This document shows positions 48,693 to 56,799 of a stretch of 62,270 bases of DNA, piece by piece. Position 1 is the stretch's first letter. Every line of letters begins with the position of its first letter. The translations under genes were made by a program, and so were the position numbers. The stretch spans positions 1 through 62,270 of the forward strand of contig JAJTFB010000016.1 of the NCBI GenBank assembly GCA_021300015.1. Direction: 5' to 3'. The DNA is from Pirellula sp. (GTDB lineage: Bacteria; Planctomycetota; Planctomycetia; Pirellulales; Pirellulaceae). Under the pieces are notes generated by a model. The model was not told the origin of the DNA. It saw only the letters and a list, made by a program, of their open reading frames with translations, and ran no database searches.

Positions 48693-49116
48693 GGCCCGAA
48701 AAGGCTTTAAGCCATTGCGCAACCTAGCCTCAGGTCCAACGGCTCCCCGTGCCGTTCCAACGACTCCCCGTGCCGTTCCAGCGGCGCGTGCCAATGAAAC
48801 TTGACTGCCGATGCCCGCCGAACCTATCTCGCCACCCCGTTCCTTAGACACCCAATGCGTCCCCTCGTGCGTGATTCAAATCTACTAGGAATCCACCATG
48901 CAAGCCGAATAACTAGGATCCATCCAAGGGATAGACCCCGTCGAACTCCCTGTATTTTAGACTTCCTGCCAACCAAACCCCAATATTTTAACCGATTATC
49001 CTCAAACCCGAGCCAACCAAAGCTCATCGATCCGAAGAAACCTCAGAACTGGCATCTAAGGAACGGGTACAATTTAGTTTCAGTTATACTCCTCGCAACA
49101 CTTACCCTCATCGCTT
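48693..49116. other. Divergent spacer between the envelope genes and the PSCyt1 gene
   Basis: With the start at 48692 this 424-bp region has no convincing gene. It contains a 21-bp tandem repeat (48740-48781). On the plus strand TATACT at 49085-49090, 27 bases before ATG 49117, could be the -10 box of the PSCyt1 gene, though no -35 hexamer stands at the right distance. I see no operator-like symmetry. Confidence 0.45.
48740..48781. repeat. 21-bp tandem repeat near the start of the envelope operon
   Basis: Two 21-bp copies (CGGCTCCCCGTGCCGTTCCA and its near copy with two changes). If translation began at GTG 48851 they would encode GTARG-type repeats; with the chosen start they are untranslated. 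Confidence 0.8.
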
Positions 49117-52071
49117 ATGCGCCGTATCGCTTTGTACAAGCTCGGAATATCGGTACCGCTTTGGGTTGCCCTCTCGGTCGTTGCCAGAGCGCAGGTACCT
49201 AGCGACTCAGGAATCGATTTTCTCCGCGATATCCAGCCGATCTTCGAAGTGCACTGCTTTGCATGCCACGGACCGGAGAAGCAAAAGTCAGGCTTTCGAC
49301 TCGATGTGAAGTCGCGAGCACTCCAAGGTGGGGATCACTACGGGCCGATGGTCGATCCGAACGATCCGTATGCGAGCCCTTTGCTCGAATGGGTCAAGAA
49401 TCAGAATCCTCAGGAAAGGATGCCTCCTCCAGGACCTGCCAACAGACCCCTAAGCCCATCGCAAATCGAAACCCTCGAAGCATGGTTCGCTGCCGGTGCT
49501 CCTTGGCCAGATGGTGTCGACAAAACCATTTTGATCGATCCGAAGTCCCACTGGAGTTTTCAACCTCTCCCCTCCCCTGACCCGCATGCCTCGATCGATA
49601 CGTGGATCGAAGCCAAACTGCTGGCCCAAGGGTTGAGCCTTTCACCTCCAGCTTTGCCTATGCAATGGCTTCGGCGTGTTTCGCTCGACCTCCATGGCCT
49701 ACCGCCTGCTCCGGAACTCGCCGCATGGTTTGCCCAGCACCAGGAGGATCCTGAGGTGTATTCTCAGGCCGTCGATCAACTGCTCGCTTCACCTCGCTAT
49801 GCGGAACGCTGGGCACAGCATTGGCTCGATGTGGTGCGGTATGCGGACACACACGGATTCGAGGTCAACACCGAGCGTCCTCACGCTTGGCATTACCGGG
49901 ATTATGTGATCCGCGCTCTTCAAAACGATACTCCCTTCGATCAGTTCATCCGCGAACAGATCGCCGGTGATCAGCTCGGACAAGACACCGCGACTGGCTT
50001 TCTGATCACCGCCTCGGTCCTTCTTCCCGGCCAAATCGGCGCCGACGAACCCAGCAAGCGGCTTGCTCGACAGGACGCGATCGATGAAATCGTGGTGAAC
50101 CTAAGCCAATCGTTTCTCGGGCTGAGCATCGGCTGCGCCCGATGCCATGACCATAAATTCGATCCGATCTCTCAAGTAGATTACTACGCGATGCAAGCCT
50201 TTGTCGCTGGGGTCGACTACGAAGACCGTCTGGTCGATTCCCCTTGGGCAACCGAAAACAAGGAGCGCGCCGAGAGGATCTCCGATGAGCTCCGAGCGAT
50301 CGATCGCGAACTGTTGCGCTTTGAAACCCTGGCTCGCCCCAACCCGCAACGCATCCAAAGCGGCACCGATATCCCAAGCCTGCAAGACCCCGTGGGGGGC
50401 TTGCCTAAGCGACCTCGGGTGCAACCGAAGATCAACTCCGATCGGATCGTACCGACGGAAACCCGAGGGGTGCGCTTCTCGATCCTTCAGACCAATCGAC
50501 TCGAGCCTTGCATCGATGAGTTTGAGATCTTCAATCCCCTCGGTGAGAATGTCGCGCTGAGTTCCCGGGGAACGCAAGTCACCTCGTCAGGCGATTCGAT
50601 CGCGCCCGATCGGCATGAACTGCGTTTGGTCAACGACGGAAACTACGGCAACAGCCGCAGTTGGATGTCCAATCAAGTCGGAAAAGGAACCCTAACATTC
50701 CAATTCGCCGACCCGGTGATGGTGGAACGGTTGGTTTGGGGACGCGACCGCTTAGGGGAATTTCAGGACCGAATGGCAACCCAATACACGATCGAACTGC
50801 TCGGCCCAGACGGCCAGTGGACGCTCGTCGCTGACGATTCGGATCGAGATAGCGATTCGATCGCTCCAGACTCCCGAGCATCCGTTTCGGCATCGAATTC
50901 GAAATCGAATTCGCAATCGAATTCGGTATCCAGTACCGCACCGATCGTCCCTACTGAGGCGGAATCCGAAGCGCGCGAGGCGCTGCAGACCCGTCAGAAA
51001 CAACTTCAAAACGATCTGAAAACTTGGCAGGAAAATCAAAAGGCCTTCGCCGGGCGTTTTCGGACTCCAGATGCGATCCACCTGCTCCTGCGCGGGGATC
51101 CTGAGCAGCCTCAGCAAAAAGTGGAACCGAGGATTCCCGGATTCTTTGGGCAGCTTGGAATCGATGCCTCCGAGAGCGAACCCAAGCGTCGCTTGGCCAT
51201 CGCCGACTGGATCGCCTCACCGAGCAATCCGTTGACGCCAAGGGTCATCGCGAACCGGATTTGGCAGGGACACTTCGGAATCGGATTGGTCGATACCCCT
51301 AATGATTTTGGGATTCATGGACAACCTCCCTCCCATCCGGAACTTCTCGATTGGCTCGCTGCAGAATTGATCGCAAACAACTGGTCGCTCAAATCCCTGC
51401 ATCGCGCGATCGTTTTATCGAAGACCTACAGGCAATCGAGCCAATCCCACGAAAAGGGATTGGAGATCGACGCCGACGGTCGGCTCCTATGGAGGTATCC
51501 GCTCCGAAGGCTCGAAGCCGAGGCGATCCGCGACTCGATCCTGGCCGTCAGCGGCCAACTCAACACGACCATGTTCGGAAGAGGCTACGATCTATTCGCC
51601 CAACGCGGAGGACTCAGCGGATTTCAACCCATCGAGCAATTTCAAGGCCAAGGGCTCCGACGCATGATTTATGCCCATAAAGTACGACGGGAACGTGAGG
51701 CTGTTTTTGGAGCGTTCGATTGCCCCGACGCAGGGCAAAGCACCGGACTGCGCCGAACCTCCACCACCCCGATCCAAGCCTTGAACCTGCTCAATAGCGT
51801 CTTTACGATCGAGCAGTCCAAAGCGTTTGCAGAACGATTGCATAGGGAAGCCGGCTCGCAAATCCAAACTGGCTCCCAAGTCCAAACTGGCAACCAAGGG
51901 GAATCCCAAGCCGACCCCACGCAACTCATCCAAGCCGCTTACCAACACTCTTTGTGCCGAGATCCAACCCCGGATGAGATCGCAGATGCCCTGCCGATCG
52001 TCCAGGAGTTAGGCGTCGAAACACTCTGCCGTGCCCTTTTTAATTGCAATGAGTTTCTGTTCCTTCCCTGA
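49117..52071 (+). CDS. PSCyt1-DUF1549-DUF1553 protein (planctomycete-type cytochrome c family)
   Basis: A 984-residue exported protein. A signal peptide (to about ARAQ, residue 27) precedes the planctomycete cytochrome C domain with heme site CFACHGPEKQKSGFRLD (Cys near 48). DUF1549 follows (WLRRVSLDLHGLPP, YAERWAQHWLDVVRYADTHGF, CARCHDHKFDP, a second CxxCH), then a variable middle region with a Ser/Asn repeat (50892-50927), and DUF1553 (RVIANRIWQGHFGIGLVDTPNDFG, FDCPDAGQSTGLRRTSTTPIQALNLLN). The exact enzyme role is unknown; such genes often accompany polysaccharide or sulfatase loci. The DUF1501 gene follows by 29 bp. Confidence 0.96.
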   Translation: MRRIALYKLGISVPLWVALSVVARAQVPSDSGIDFLRDIQPIFEVHCFACHGPEKQKSGFRLDVKSRALQGGDHYGPMVDPNDPYASPLLEWVKNQNPQERMPPPGPANRPLSPSQIETLEAWFAAGAPWPDGVDKTILIDPKSHWSFQPLPSPDPHASIDTWIEAKLLAQGLSLSPPALPMQWLRRVSLDLHGLPPAPELAAWFAQHQEDPEVYSQAVDQLLASPRYAERWAQHWLDVVRYADTHGFEVNTERPHAWHYRDYVIRALQNDTPFDQFIREQIAGDQLGQDTATGFLITASVLLPGQIGADEPSKRLARQDAIDEIVVNLSQSFLGLSIGCARCHDHKFDPISQVDYYAMQAFVAGVDYEDRLVDSPWATENKERAERISDELRAIDRELLRFETLARPNPQRIQSGTDIPSLQDPVGGLPKRPRVQPKINSDRIVPTETRGVRFSILQTNRLEPCIDEFEIFNPLGENVALSSRGTQVTSSGDSIAPDRHELRLVNDGNYGNSRSWMSNQVGKGTLTFQFADPVMVERLVWGRDRLGEFQDRMATQYTIELLGPDGQWTLVADDSDRDSDSIAPDSRASVSASNSKSNSQSNSVSSTAPIVPTEAESEAREALQTRQKQLQNDLKTWQENQKAFAGRFRTPDAIHLLLRGDPEQPQQKVEPRIPGFFGQLGIDASESEPKRRLAIADWIASPSNPLTPRVIANRIWQGHFGIGLVDTPNDFGIHGQPPSHPELLDWLAAELIANNWSLKSLHRAIVLSKTYRQSSQSHEKGLEIDADGRLLWRYPLRRLEAEAIRDSILAVSGQLNTTMFGRGYDLFAQRGGLSGFQPIEQFQGQGLRRMIYAHKVRREREAVFGAFDCPDAGQSTGLRRTSTTPIQALNLLNSVFTIEQSKAFAERLHREAGSQIQTGSQVQTGNQGESQADPTQLIQAAYQHSLCRDPTPDEIADALPIVQELGVETLCRALFNCNEFLFLP
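50892..50927. repeat. 12-bp in-frame repeat, three copies
   Basis: ATCGAATTCGAA-type units at 50892, 50904 and 50916 encode SNSK-SNSQ-SNSV in the variable linker of the PSCyt1 protein. Confidence 0.85.
51853..51888. repeat. 18-bp in-frame repeat, two copies
   Basis: GGCTCGCAAATCCAAACT and GGCTCCCAAGTCCAAACT differ at two bases and encode GSQIQT-GSQVQT, with a decayed third unit after. It lies near the C-terminus of the PSCyt1 protein. Confidence 0.8.
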
Positions 52072-52095
52072 TAAGGCTCTTTAATAAGGCTCCTT
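52071..52095. repeat. 13-bp repeat in the spacer before the DUF1501 gene
   Basis: ATAAGGCTCTTTA and ATAAGGCTCCTT stand in tandem starting at the last base of the PSCyt1 stop codon. AAGG in the second copy is about 14 bases before GTG 52101, too far for a good ribosome site. Confidence 0.6.
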
Positions 52096-52100
52096 GAACC

Positions 52101-53558
52101 GTGCATCCTTTTTTGGACCGTCGAAACTTCCTCGGCTCGGCCTCAAATGCCCTGGGCTCAATCGCGCTTACGAGCCTTCTGAGTCGCGATCGATTGCTCG
52201 CAAGCGGCCCGAGTGAACGTATCGATCCGACCGAACCTATCGATCCTGCGAAACCCTACGCTCCACGCAAGCCACACTTCGAAGCCAAGGCAAAGAATGT
52301 CCTGGTGATCTTCTGCGCAGGTGCGGTCAGCCAACTGGAGACCTGGGATTACAAACCCAAACTGATCGAATGGGACGATCGACCCCTGCCCGGGGGACCT
52401 TCGGTCACCTTCCAAGGACCGGCTGGAAATCTGGCTCGACCGCAGTATCCGTTTCGTCCCCGTGGTGAGTCCGGAAAATGGGTCAGCGACCTTATTCCAC
52501 ATCTTGCAGAACTGACCGATCAGATCGCTTTTGTCCATTCTTTGACAAGCAAATCCAATACCCACGGACCTGCCGAAAACTTTCTCTCTACGGGCTTTAA
52601 TCTCGATGGTTTCCCAAGTTTGGGGGCCTGGGTAACCTATGCGTTGGGCAGCCTTTGCGACAATCTGCCCGCGTATGTGGCCATCCCCGATCCCCGAGGG
52701 GTTCCGCAGAACGGGTCGAACAATTGGGGACCAGGATTTCTCCCCGCCTCCTTCCAAGGCACGACATTCTCGGCCAACGATCCGGTCAGGCATTTGAAAT
52801 CGAAAGGAGTTTCGGACGCCTCCGATGCAGCAACGCGCCGGCTCTTAGACATCATGCAACAACGGCATCTGCAGAAACACCCCGGCGATGCGCAGTTGGC
52901 CGCTCGGATCGCAAGCTACGAGCTTGCCGGTAGGATGCAGGCGAGTGTCCCCCAAATCACCGACATCGATCAGGAGCCTGCCTACGTACTGAAAGCCTAC
53001 GGAGCCGATGATACGACGAACAAGGACAAAGCCGCCTTCGCTAAGAACTGCATCCTCGCAAGGCGATTGATCGAAAGCGGTGTGCGGTTCGTCCAACTAT
53101 TCAATGGGGCTTACGCCAGCGCCGGCAAACTTAATTGGGACGGGCATAACGATCTGAAAAACCAATACGATATCCACGCCTCGATCCTCGATCAGCCTGT
53201 AGCCGCATTGATCAAGGACCTCGGATCGCGCGGATTGCTCAACGACACGCTGGTCGTTTGGTGCACCGAATTCGGTCGAATGCCCTTCTTCCAAAAAGGG
53301 GCCAAGGGCCGCGACCATAATCCCGACGGATTCACCTGCTGGATGACCGGTGCGGGCGTACGCCAAGGAGTCAGCCATGGACTGACCGATGAGCTAGGAG
53401 TTAAGGCGATCGAGGACATTCATCCGCTGTACGATTTCAACGCGACTATCTTGCATTTGCTAGGGCTCGATCACGAACGCCTGAGCGTCGAGCACAACGG
53501 CATCAAACGCCGCTTGACCAACGTCGAAGGCAACATCATCGAGTCGATCCTGAGCTGA
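52101..53558 (+). CDS. DUF1501 protein (sulfatase/phosphatase-fold, Tat-exported)
   Basis: A 485-residue protein starting with GTG. The N-terminal [18 protein letters not shown] has the RRxFL form of a Tat signal. DUF1501 hallmarks: [21 protein letters not shown] near the start, [13 protein letters not shown], and [13 protein letters not shown]...[19 protein letters not shown] near the end (likely metal ligands). The family is fold-related to sulfatases and alkaline phosphatases; its substrate is not known. Pairing with a PSCyt1/DUF1549/DUF1553 gene is the standard planctomycete arrangement. A GC-rich hairpin starts at the base after the stop. Confidence 0.96.
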   Translation: MHPFLDRRNFLGSASNALGSIALTSLLSRDRLLASGPSERIDPTEPIDPAKPYAPRKPHFEAKAKNVLVIFCAGAVSQLETWDYKPKLIEWDDRPLPGGPSVTFQGPAGNLARPQYPFRPRGESGKWVSDLIPHLAELTDQIAFVHSLTSKSNTHGPAENFLSTGFNLDGFPSLGAWVTYALGSLCDNLPAYVAIPDPRGVPQNGSNNWGPGFLPASFQGTTFSANDPVRHLKSKGVSDASDAATRRLLDIMQQRHLQKHPGDAQLAARIASYELAGRMQASVPQITDIDQEPAYVLKAYGADDTTNKDKAAFAKNCILARRLIESGVRFVQLFNGAYASAGKLNWDGHNDLKNQYDIHASILDQPVAALIKDLGSRGLLNDTLVVWCTEFGRMPFFQKGAKGRDHNPDGFTCWMTGAGVRQGVSHGLTDELGVKAIEDIHPLYDFNATILHLLGLDHERLSVEHNGIKRRLTNVEGNIIESILS

Positions 53559-53583
53559 GCCTCGGGGATCAACAGCCCGAGGC
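53559..53583 (+). terminator. Stem-loop after the DUF1501 gene (no U-run)
   Basis: GCCTCGGG (53559-53566) and CCCGAGGC (53576-53583) form a perfect 8-bp stem with a 9-base loop, beginning directly after the TGA stop. No T-run follows on either strand, so it may stabilise the 3' end or act with Rho rather than be a classic terminator. It lies between two convergent genes. Confidence 0.45.
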
Positions 53584-53600
53584 CCCTCGGAAGCTACAAC

Positions 53601-53840
53601 CTAAGTGGCCTTCGGTGGCTCGTCGGGTTGACTATCGGCACCCTTACCCATCGACGGCTCAGGCACCTGCGACTCCAAAGGAGATGAAGCCCTCGGAAGC
53701 CTTCCCGATTGCTCGAGCGCTTTGTGCAGCGCGAACTCAATCTGCCCGTTGAGGCTACGGAATTCGTCGTCGGCCCAGCGTCGGAGCGCCTCGAGCATCT
53801 CCGGCTTGATCCTGAGCAAATAGGAATCGCGTTTGGTCAT
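53601..53840 (-). CDS. Arc-like ribbon-helix-helix DNA-binding protein
   Basis: A 79-residue protein. Residues 1-45 have the ribbon-helix-helix pattern: RDSYLLRIKPEMLEALRRWADDEFRSLNGQIEFALHKAL when read in parts, with a short strand (SYLLRI) and two amphipathic helices around SLNGQ. The remaining ~30 residues are Pro/Ser-rich and probably disordered. It lies 11 bp downstream of the SPFH gene on the same strand. Arc-like proteins next to SPFH genes occur in many bacteria. It may regulate its own operon; a direct repeat that could be its site lies upstream (54956-54974). Confidence 0.88.
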   Translation of the reverse strand: MTKRDSYLLRIKPEMLEALRRWADDEFRSLNGQIEFALHKALEQSGRLPRASSPLESQVPEPSMGKGADSQPDEPPKAT

Positions 53841-53851
53841 TGGTCCTCGGC

Positions 53852-54826
53852 CTAGTGGTAAATCGACCCTGTGTTGACCACAGGTTGAGCATGACGATCA
53901 CTGCACAAAACCACCAACAAGTTCGAGACCATCGCCGCTCGGCGGTCGTCGTCAAACTCCACAATCTTATCGCGGCTTAAATGCTCCAAGGCCTGCTGGA
54001 CCATCCCGACAGCCCCCTCGACAATCTTGGCTCTGGCGGCCACGACCGCGCCGGCCTGCTGACGCTGAAGCATCGCTGCGGCGATCTCCGGAGCATAAGC
54101 CAGATGGCAGATGCGAGCCTCGATCACTTCGACTCCTGCTTGTTGCAAGCGGTCCTGAATGTCCTTTTGAAGCTGGTCGGAAATCTCGTCCGTCGAGCCT
54201 CGTAGCGAGGTCTGATGGTCCTCGCTGTCATAAGGGTAACGCGACGAAAGACTACGAAGCGCCGACTCGCTCTGGACCCCGACGAAATGCTCGTAGTCGT
54301 CGACCTCAAACAAGGCCTCGGCCGTATTGACAACCCGCCATACCACCACCGCCGATATCTCGATCGGATTGCCATCGCGGTCGTTGACCTTCGATGGCTT
54401 TCCAGCCGTTCGTGTCTGCTGCTGGACCACCTGCCCAGCCTCGTTCTTCTTCTCCGCCAAATTCGTCGAACCAGTCTCGAAATTCCGTATGCGAAGCGAG
54501 ATCTTTTTCTTAGAGAAAAATGGATTCACCCAGAAAAAACCCGACTCCGAAACCGTACCCCGGTAATCCCCAAACAACAGCAACACTCGGGCATCGTTGG
54601 GCTGGACCGCCATAAACCCAAAAAGGCAAATAAACGCCAAAACACCCAGGAACACCAGTGGAATGATCAGCAATGGAGAGGCCGATGCAAGTGCCCCGGC
54701 GATAAACATCAAGGGAATCGAAACCAGAATCCCTAACACCAAAAGCAGCATCGGCCAGCCACTCGCCGGCCGATACACCTTTTCCTCCACAGTCGATGGA
54801 CTAACGGTCGTTGGAGTGCTACTCAT
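53852..54826 (-). CDS. SPFH/Band 7 membrane protein
   Basis: A 324-residue protein. Two hydrophobic segments near residues 24-46 and 50-73 anchor it. The SPFH domain follows: VQPNDARVLLLFGDYRGTV, GFFWVNPFF, NDRDGNPIEISAVVVWRV, then ESALRSLSSRYPYD and the helical part LQQAGVEVIEARICHLAYAPEIAAAMLQRQQA. SPFH proteins form ring assemblies at membrane microdomains and scaffold proteases or other complexes. It is the first gene of a two-gene operon with the ribbon-helix-helix gene. Confidence 0.94.
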   Translation of the reverse strand: MSSTPTTVSPSTVEEKVYRPASGWPMLLLVLGILVSIPLMFIAGALASASPLLIIPLVFLGVLAFICLFGFMAVQPNDARVLLLFGDYRGTVSESGFFWVNPFFSKKKISLRIRNFETGSTNLAEKKNEAGQVVQQQTRTAGKPSKVNDRDGNPIEISAVVVWRVVNTAEALFEVDDYEHFVGVQSESALRSLSSRYPYDSEDHQTSLRGSTDEISDQLQKDIQDRLQQAGVEVIEARICHLAYAPEIAAAMLQRQQAGAVVAARAKIVEGAVGMVQQALEHLSRDKIVEFDDDRRAAMVSNLLVVLCSDRHAQPVVNTGSIYH

Positions 54827-54844
54827 CGCTATCTACCCTTTCTT

Positions 54845-54872
54845 GATTGCCCGCAAATGGATTGCCCGCAAA
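54845..54872. repeat. 15-bp-period tandem repeat
   Basis: GATTGCCCGCAAA at 54845 and 54860, separated by TG, 20-30 bases upstream of the SPFH start codon and thus in its 5' leader or promoter. Confidence 0.8.
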
Positions 54873-54955
54873 ATCTTCCGTACTGGTCCGTCCGACGATC
54901 ATCTCTCGAACACACAACAAACTTCGCTCGGTGTTCGTTTCGAACCTTAACAGCA

Positions 54956-54974
54956 TGATATCACTATGATATCG
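54956..54974. promoter_or_regulatory. Paired ATGATATC direct repeat, one helical turn apart
   Basis: ATGATATC (54956-54963) and ATGATATC (54967-54974) repeat with an 11-bp period; each holds the palindrome GATATC. Sites about one turn apart suit cooperative ribbon-helix-helix dimers, and such a gene is in the adjacent operon. The assignment as operator is an inference. Confidence 0.35.
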
Positions 54975-55156
54975 AATTGGAAGTTTCTTGGGAGATTAGG
55001 CACGCAAAATTCCGATTCGGGGCGCAAGATGGGTGCCAAAAAAGATAAAAAACTCGACAATATGCGAGTTGTGCCCAACCGGTTTCGATGCCAAACCAGG
55101 AACGAATCCCCCACCTAGGGGCACCCGAACCAATTCCAACAAGGAAACGAATTGCC

Positions 55157-55504
55157 ATGAAGCCTATCGACCACCTGAAAAACCTCGTCATTATGGCTTC
55201 AGCCGACGGTGCCTTGACCGAACGAGAGATCGATTGGCTGGTCGATCGTTGCGCGGAGCTCGGGCTCGACGAAGCCGACCTGGGCAACGCGCTCGAATAC
55301 GCGATCAGCGAAGAAGCCGCCATGAAGCTCCCGAGAGCCCCCGAAGAGCAGGAGCGTCTCTTGTCGGACCTGATCAAAATCATGGCCGCCGATGGTGACC
55401 TTGACGAAATCGAGAAGCGGCTATTCGCCGTCGCCGCTGCGAAAATGAACGTGCAGCAAGATCACCTCGATCAACTGATCACCAAACTCGTGGGCAAGAA
55501 GTAG
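55157..55504 (+). CDS. TerB-like (tellurite resistance TerB fold) protein
   Basis: A 115-residue helical protein made of two similar halves, each with an acidic loop: ASADGALTEREIDWLVDR and MAADGDLDEIEKRLFAVAA. This is the TerB/DjlA-N-like fold, where the acidic turns may bind metal. ATG 55157 is chosen because AAGGAA stands 10 bases before it; a longer frame from 55088 adds 23 unlikely residues. No other ter genes are near, so a link to tellurite is not implied. Confidence 0.88.
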   Translation: MKPIDHLKNLVIMASADGALTEREIDWLVDRCAELGLDEADLGNALEYAISEEAAMKLPRAPEEQERLLSDLIKIMAADGDLDEIEKRLFAVAAAKMNVQQDHLDQLITKLVGKK

Positions 55505-55522
55505 ATAGGGCTCGACTCGTCT

Positions 55523-56458
55523 CTACTCGCAAAAGCCCTTCATCGCTTCGATCAGCGCGATCATCTGCTGCTTGGAAAATCCATGCCAATCGTTGGCTCG
55601 GTACCTGAGTATGCACAGCTTGAGAGGATCGACCGCCTCGGTTACGTCCAAAGGCAACGTCCCGAGTCCATCGAAGGGGTTGCGTGCGGGCGAATCTTCG
55701 GACCCTTGACTGCTGGTCTCTGCCAAGTCGTGCTGCGAGATCGCACCGGATTCGAAACCCAGACTGTCACGCCCGTCTTGCTGGGAATCCCGCTGCCTGG
55801 AATTTTGATCGCTTGAATCTTCATCCCCAAAATCAGGGCCTTCGCCGCTCGGTCCGCTTTCGAAGGAACCGCTGCGAGATCGGTTTGAGTTTTCTTCAGT
55901 CTCCTGGTCGCTTTTCCGAGCGCTCGAAGTCGACTCGAGGAACCCGTCATCGCTTGCCGATTCGATCCTCTGTGTGTCTTTGGCGACTACGCTCTGAGGC
56001 GTTTGGTCCTCAGGCAACTGCATCGACTCGGCCCGCATGCGGCACATCTGCGAGATGCTCCAGCGGCTTTGCGAAGCCCCCTCAAGCCATAACTCGGAAT
56101 CGTCCCAATCGAGAGCTGCCCAGAAATGACTCCAGTAGAGGTTCGGGTACTCGCCGTGGGTCTCGCCAAAGCGTTCAAAGACCCGGCGCAATCGCCCAAC
56201 ATGCTGACAAGTAACCAGGCCAACGCGATTGGCCCAAGCCTCATCGCTGTACTGGCTCGACGGAGCTTTGGCCGCGATGAGCGCATTTCTCCATTCGAGA
56301 AGAATTCGCCCTTTCTCCCAATTCGTTTCGCTCGAGAGTTTGTTCCAACGGCCAATGAACGGCTTGGATGCAACGTCCGAAACGTCTGAGACGTCTGAAA
56401 CGTCCGCACGCGTCGCTTCGGTAATGGTTTGTTCGGTTTCGATCGAAGTCTCTGGCAT
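55523..56458 (-). CDS. Hypothetical protein with acidic Ser-rich centre
   Basis: I recognise no family. The 311-residue protein has three parts: an N-terminal VSDVSDVSDV repeat from a 9-bp DNA repeat; a Trp-rich globular part (about 35-150: GRWNKLSSETNWEKGRILLEW in parts, CQHVGRLRRVFERFGE, YWSHFWAALDWDDSELWLEGA); a disordered Ser/Asp/Glu/Gln-rich stretch (about 165-265); and a conserved-looking end (LKLCILRYRANDWHGFSKQQMIALIEAMKGF). No signal peptide or membrane span. It converges with the TerB-like gene, 18 bp between the stops. Confidence 0.8.
   Translation of the reverse strand: MPETSIETEQTITEATRADVSDVSDVSDVASKPFIGRWNKLSSETNWEKGRILLEWRNALIAAKAPSSQYSDEAWANRVGLVTCQHVGRLRRVFERFGETHGEYPNLYWSHFWAALDWDDSELWLEGASQSRWSISQMCRMRAESMQLPEDQTPQSVVAKDTQRIESASDDGFLESTSSARKSDQETEENSNRSRSGSFESGPSGEGPDFGDEDSSDQNSRQRDSQQDGRDSLGFESGAISQHDLAETSSQGSEDSPARNPFDGLGTLPLDVTEAVDPLKLCILRYRANDWHGFSKQQMIALIEAMKGFCE
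56372..56407. repeat. 9-bp in-frame repeat, four copies
   Basis: Four 9-bp units of the form AACGTCYGA encode the VSDV-type repeat (ADVSDVSDVSDV) near the N-terminus of the acidic hypothetical protein. Confidence 0.9.
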
Positions 56459-56799
56459 GGCTGCTTTTCAGACGCGTTGGAGGAGGCAATCGACAATTGG
56501 GCTTCAAAGCCCAGTGCCGGTGGGACCTGGAGCTCCAAAGCCTACAGAAGCCCAACAGAGGATCAAGACTCAAAACGGGAAAAAATCCTACCAAGCCGAT
56601 CGCGTCGGGGTGGATTTAGCGAGCAGCAAACTCGGTTCGATTGCACAACCCTTACCGAACCTAGCGATAGTCACTCGGGGTGGTTTGCCATCCGAACGTC
56701 TGATCCGTCGGATCGCATCTGCCATAAAAAAAACTACCGCCGAAAAACTCGACGGTAGGTGATCGATCCAACGTTATTGACCACTGGTCTTGCGAGTGG
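56459..56799. other. Spacer between the acidic hypothetical gene and the thioredoxin gene
   Basis: The 341-bp stretch has no convincing gene. It contains the thioredoxin gene's terminator at its right end (56726-56758) and, to the left, the promoter region of the minus-strand hypothetical gene, where I see no clear promoter hexamers. Confidence 0.5.
56726..56758 (-). terminator. Intrinsic terminator of the thioredoxin-like gene
   Basis: Read on the minus strand, CTACCGTCG (56758-56750) pairs with CGGCGGTAG (56742-56734), a 9-bp stem with one G-T pair and a 7-base loop, followed by eight T (56733-56726, TTTTTTTA form at its end). It starts 41 bases after the stop codon. Confidence 0.88.

Larger units (their letters stand above)
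54827..55156. other. Divergent spacer between the SPFH operon and the TerB-like gene
   Basis: No gene is seen. GATTGCCCGCAAA occurs twice 15 bp apart (54845-54872). CGAACAC/GTGTTCG form a 7-bp inverted repeat around 54908-54938. ATGATATC occurs twice 11 bp apart (54956-54974). AAGGAA at 55141 is the ribosome site of the TerB-like gene. No clear -35/-10 pair is found for either side. Confidence 0.5.
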
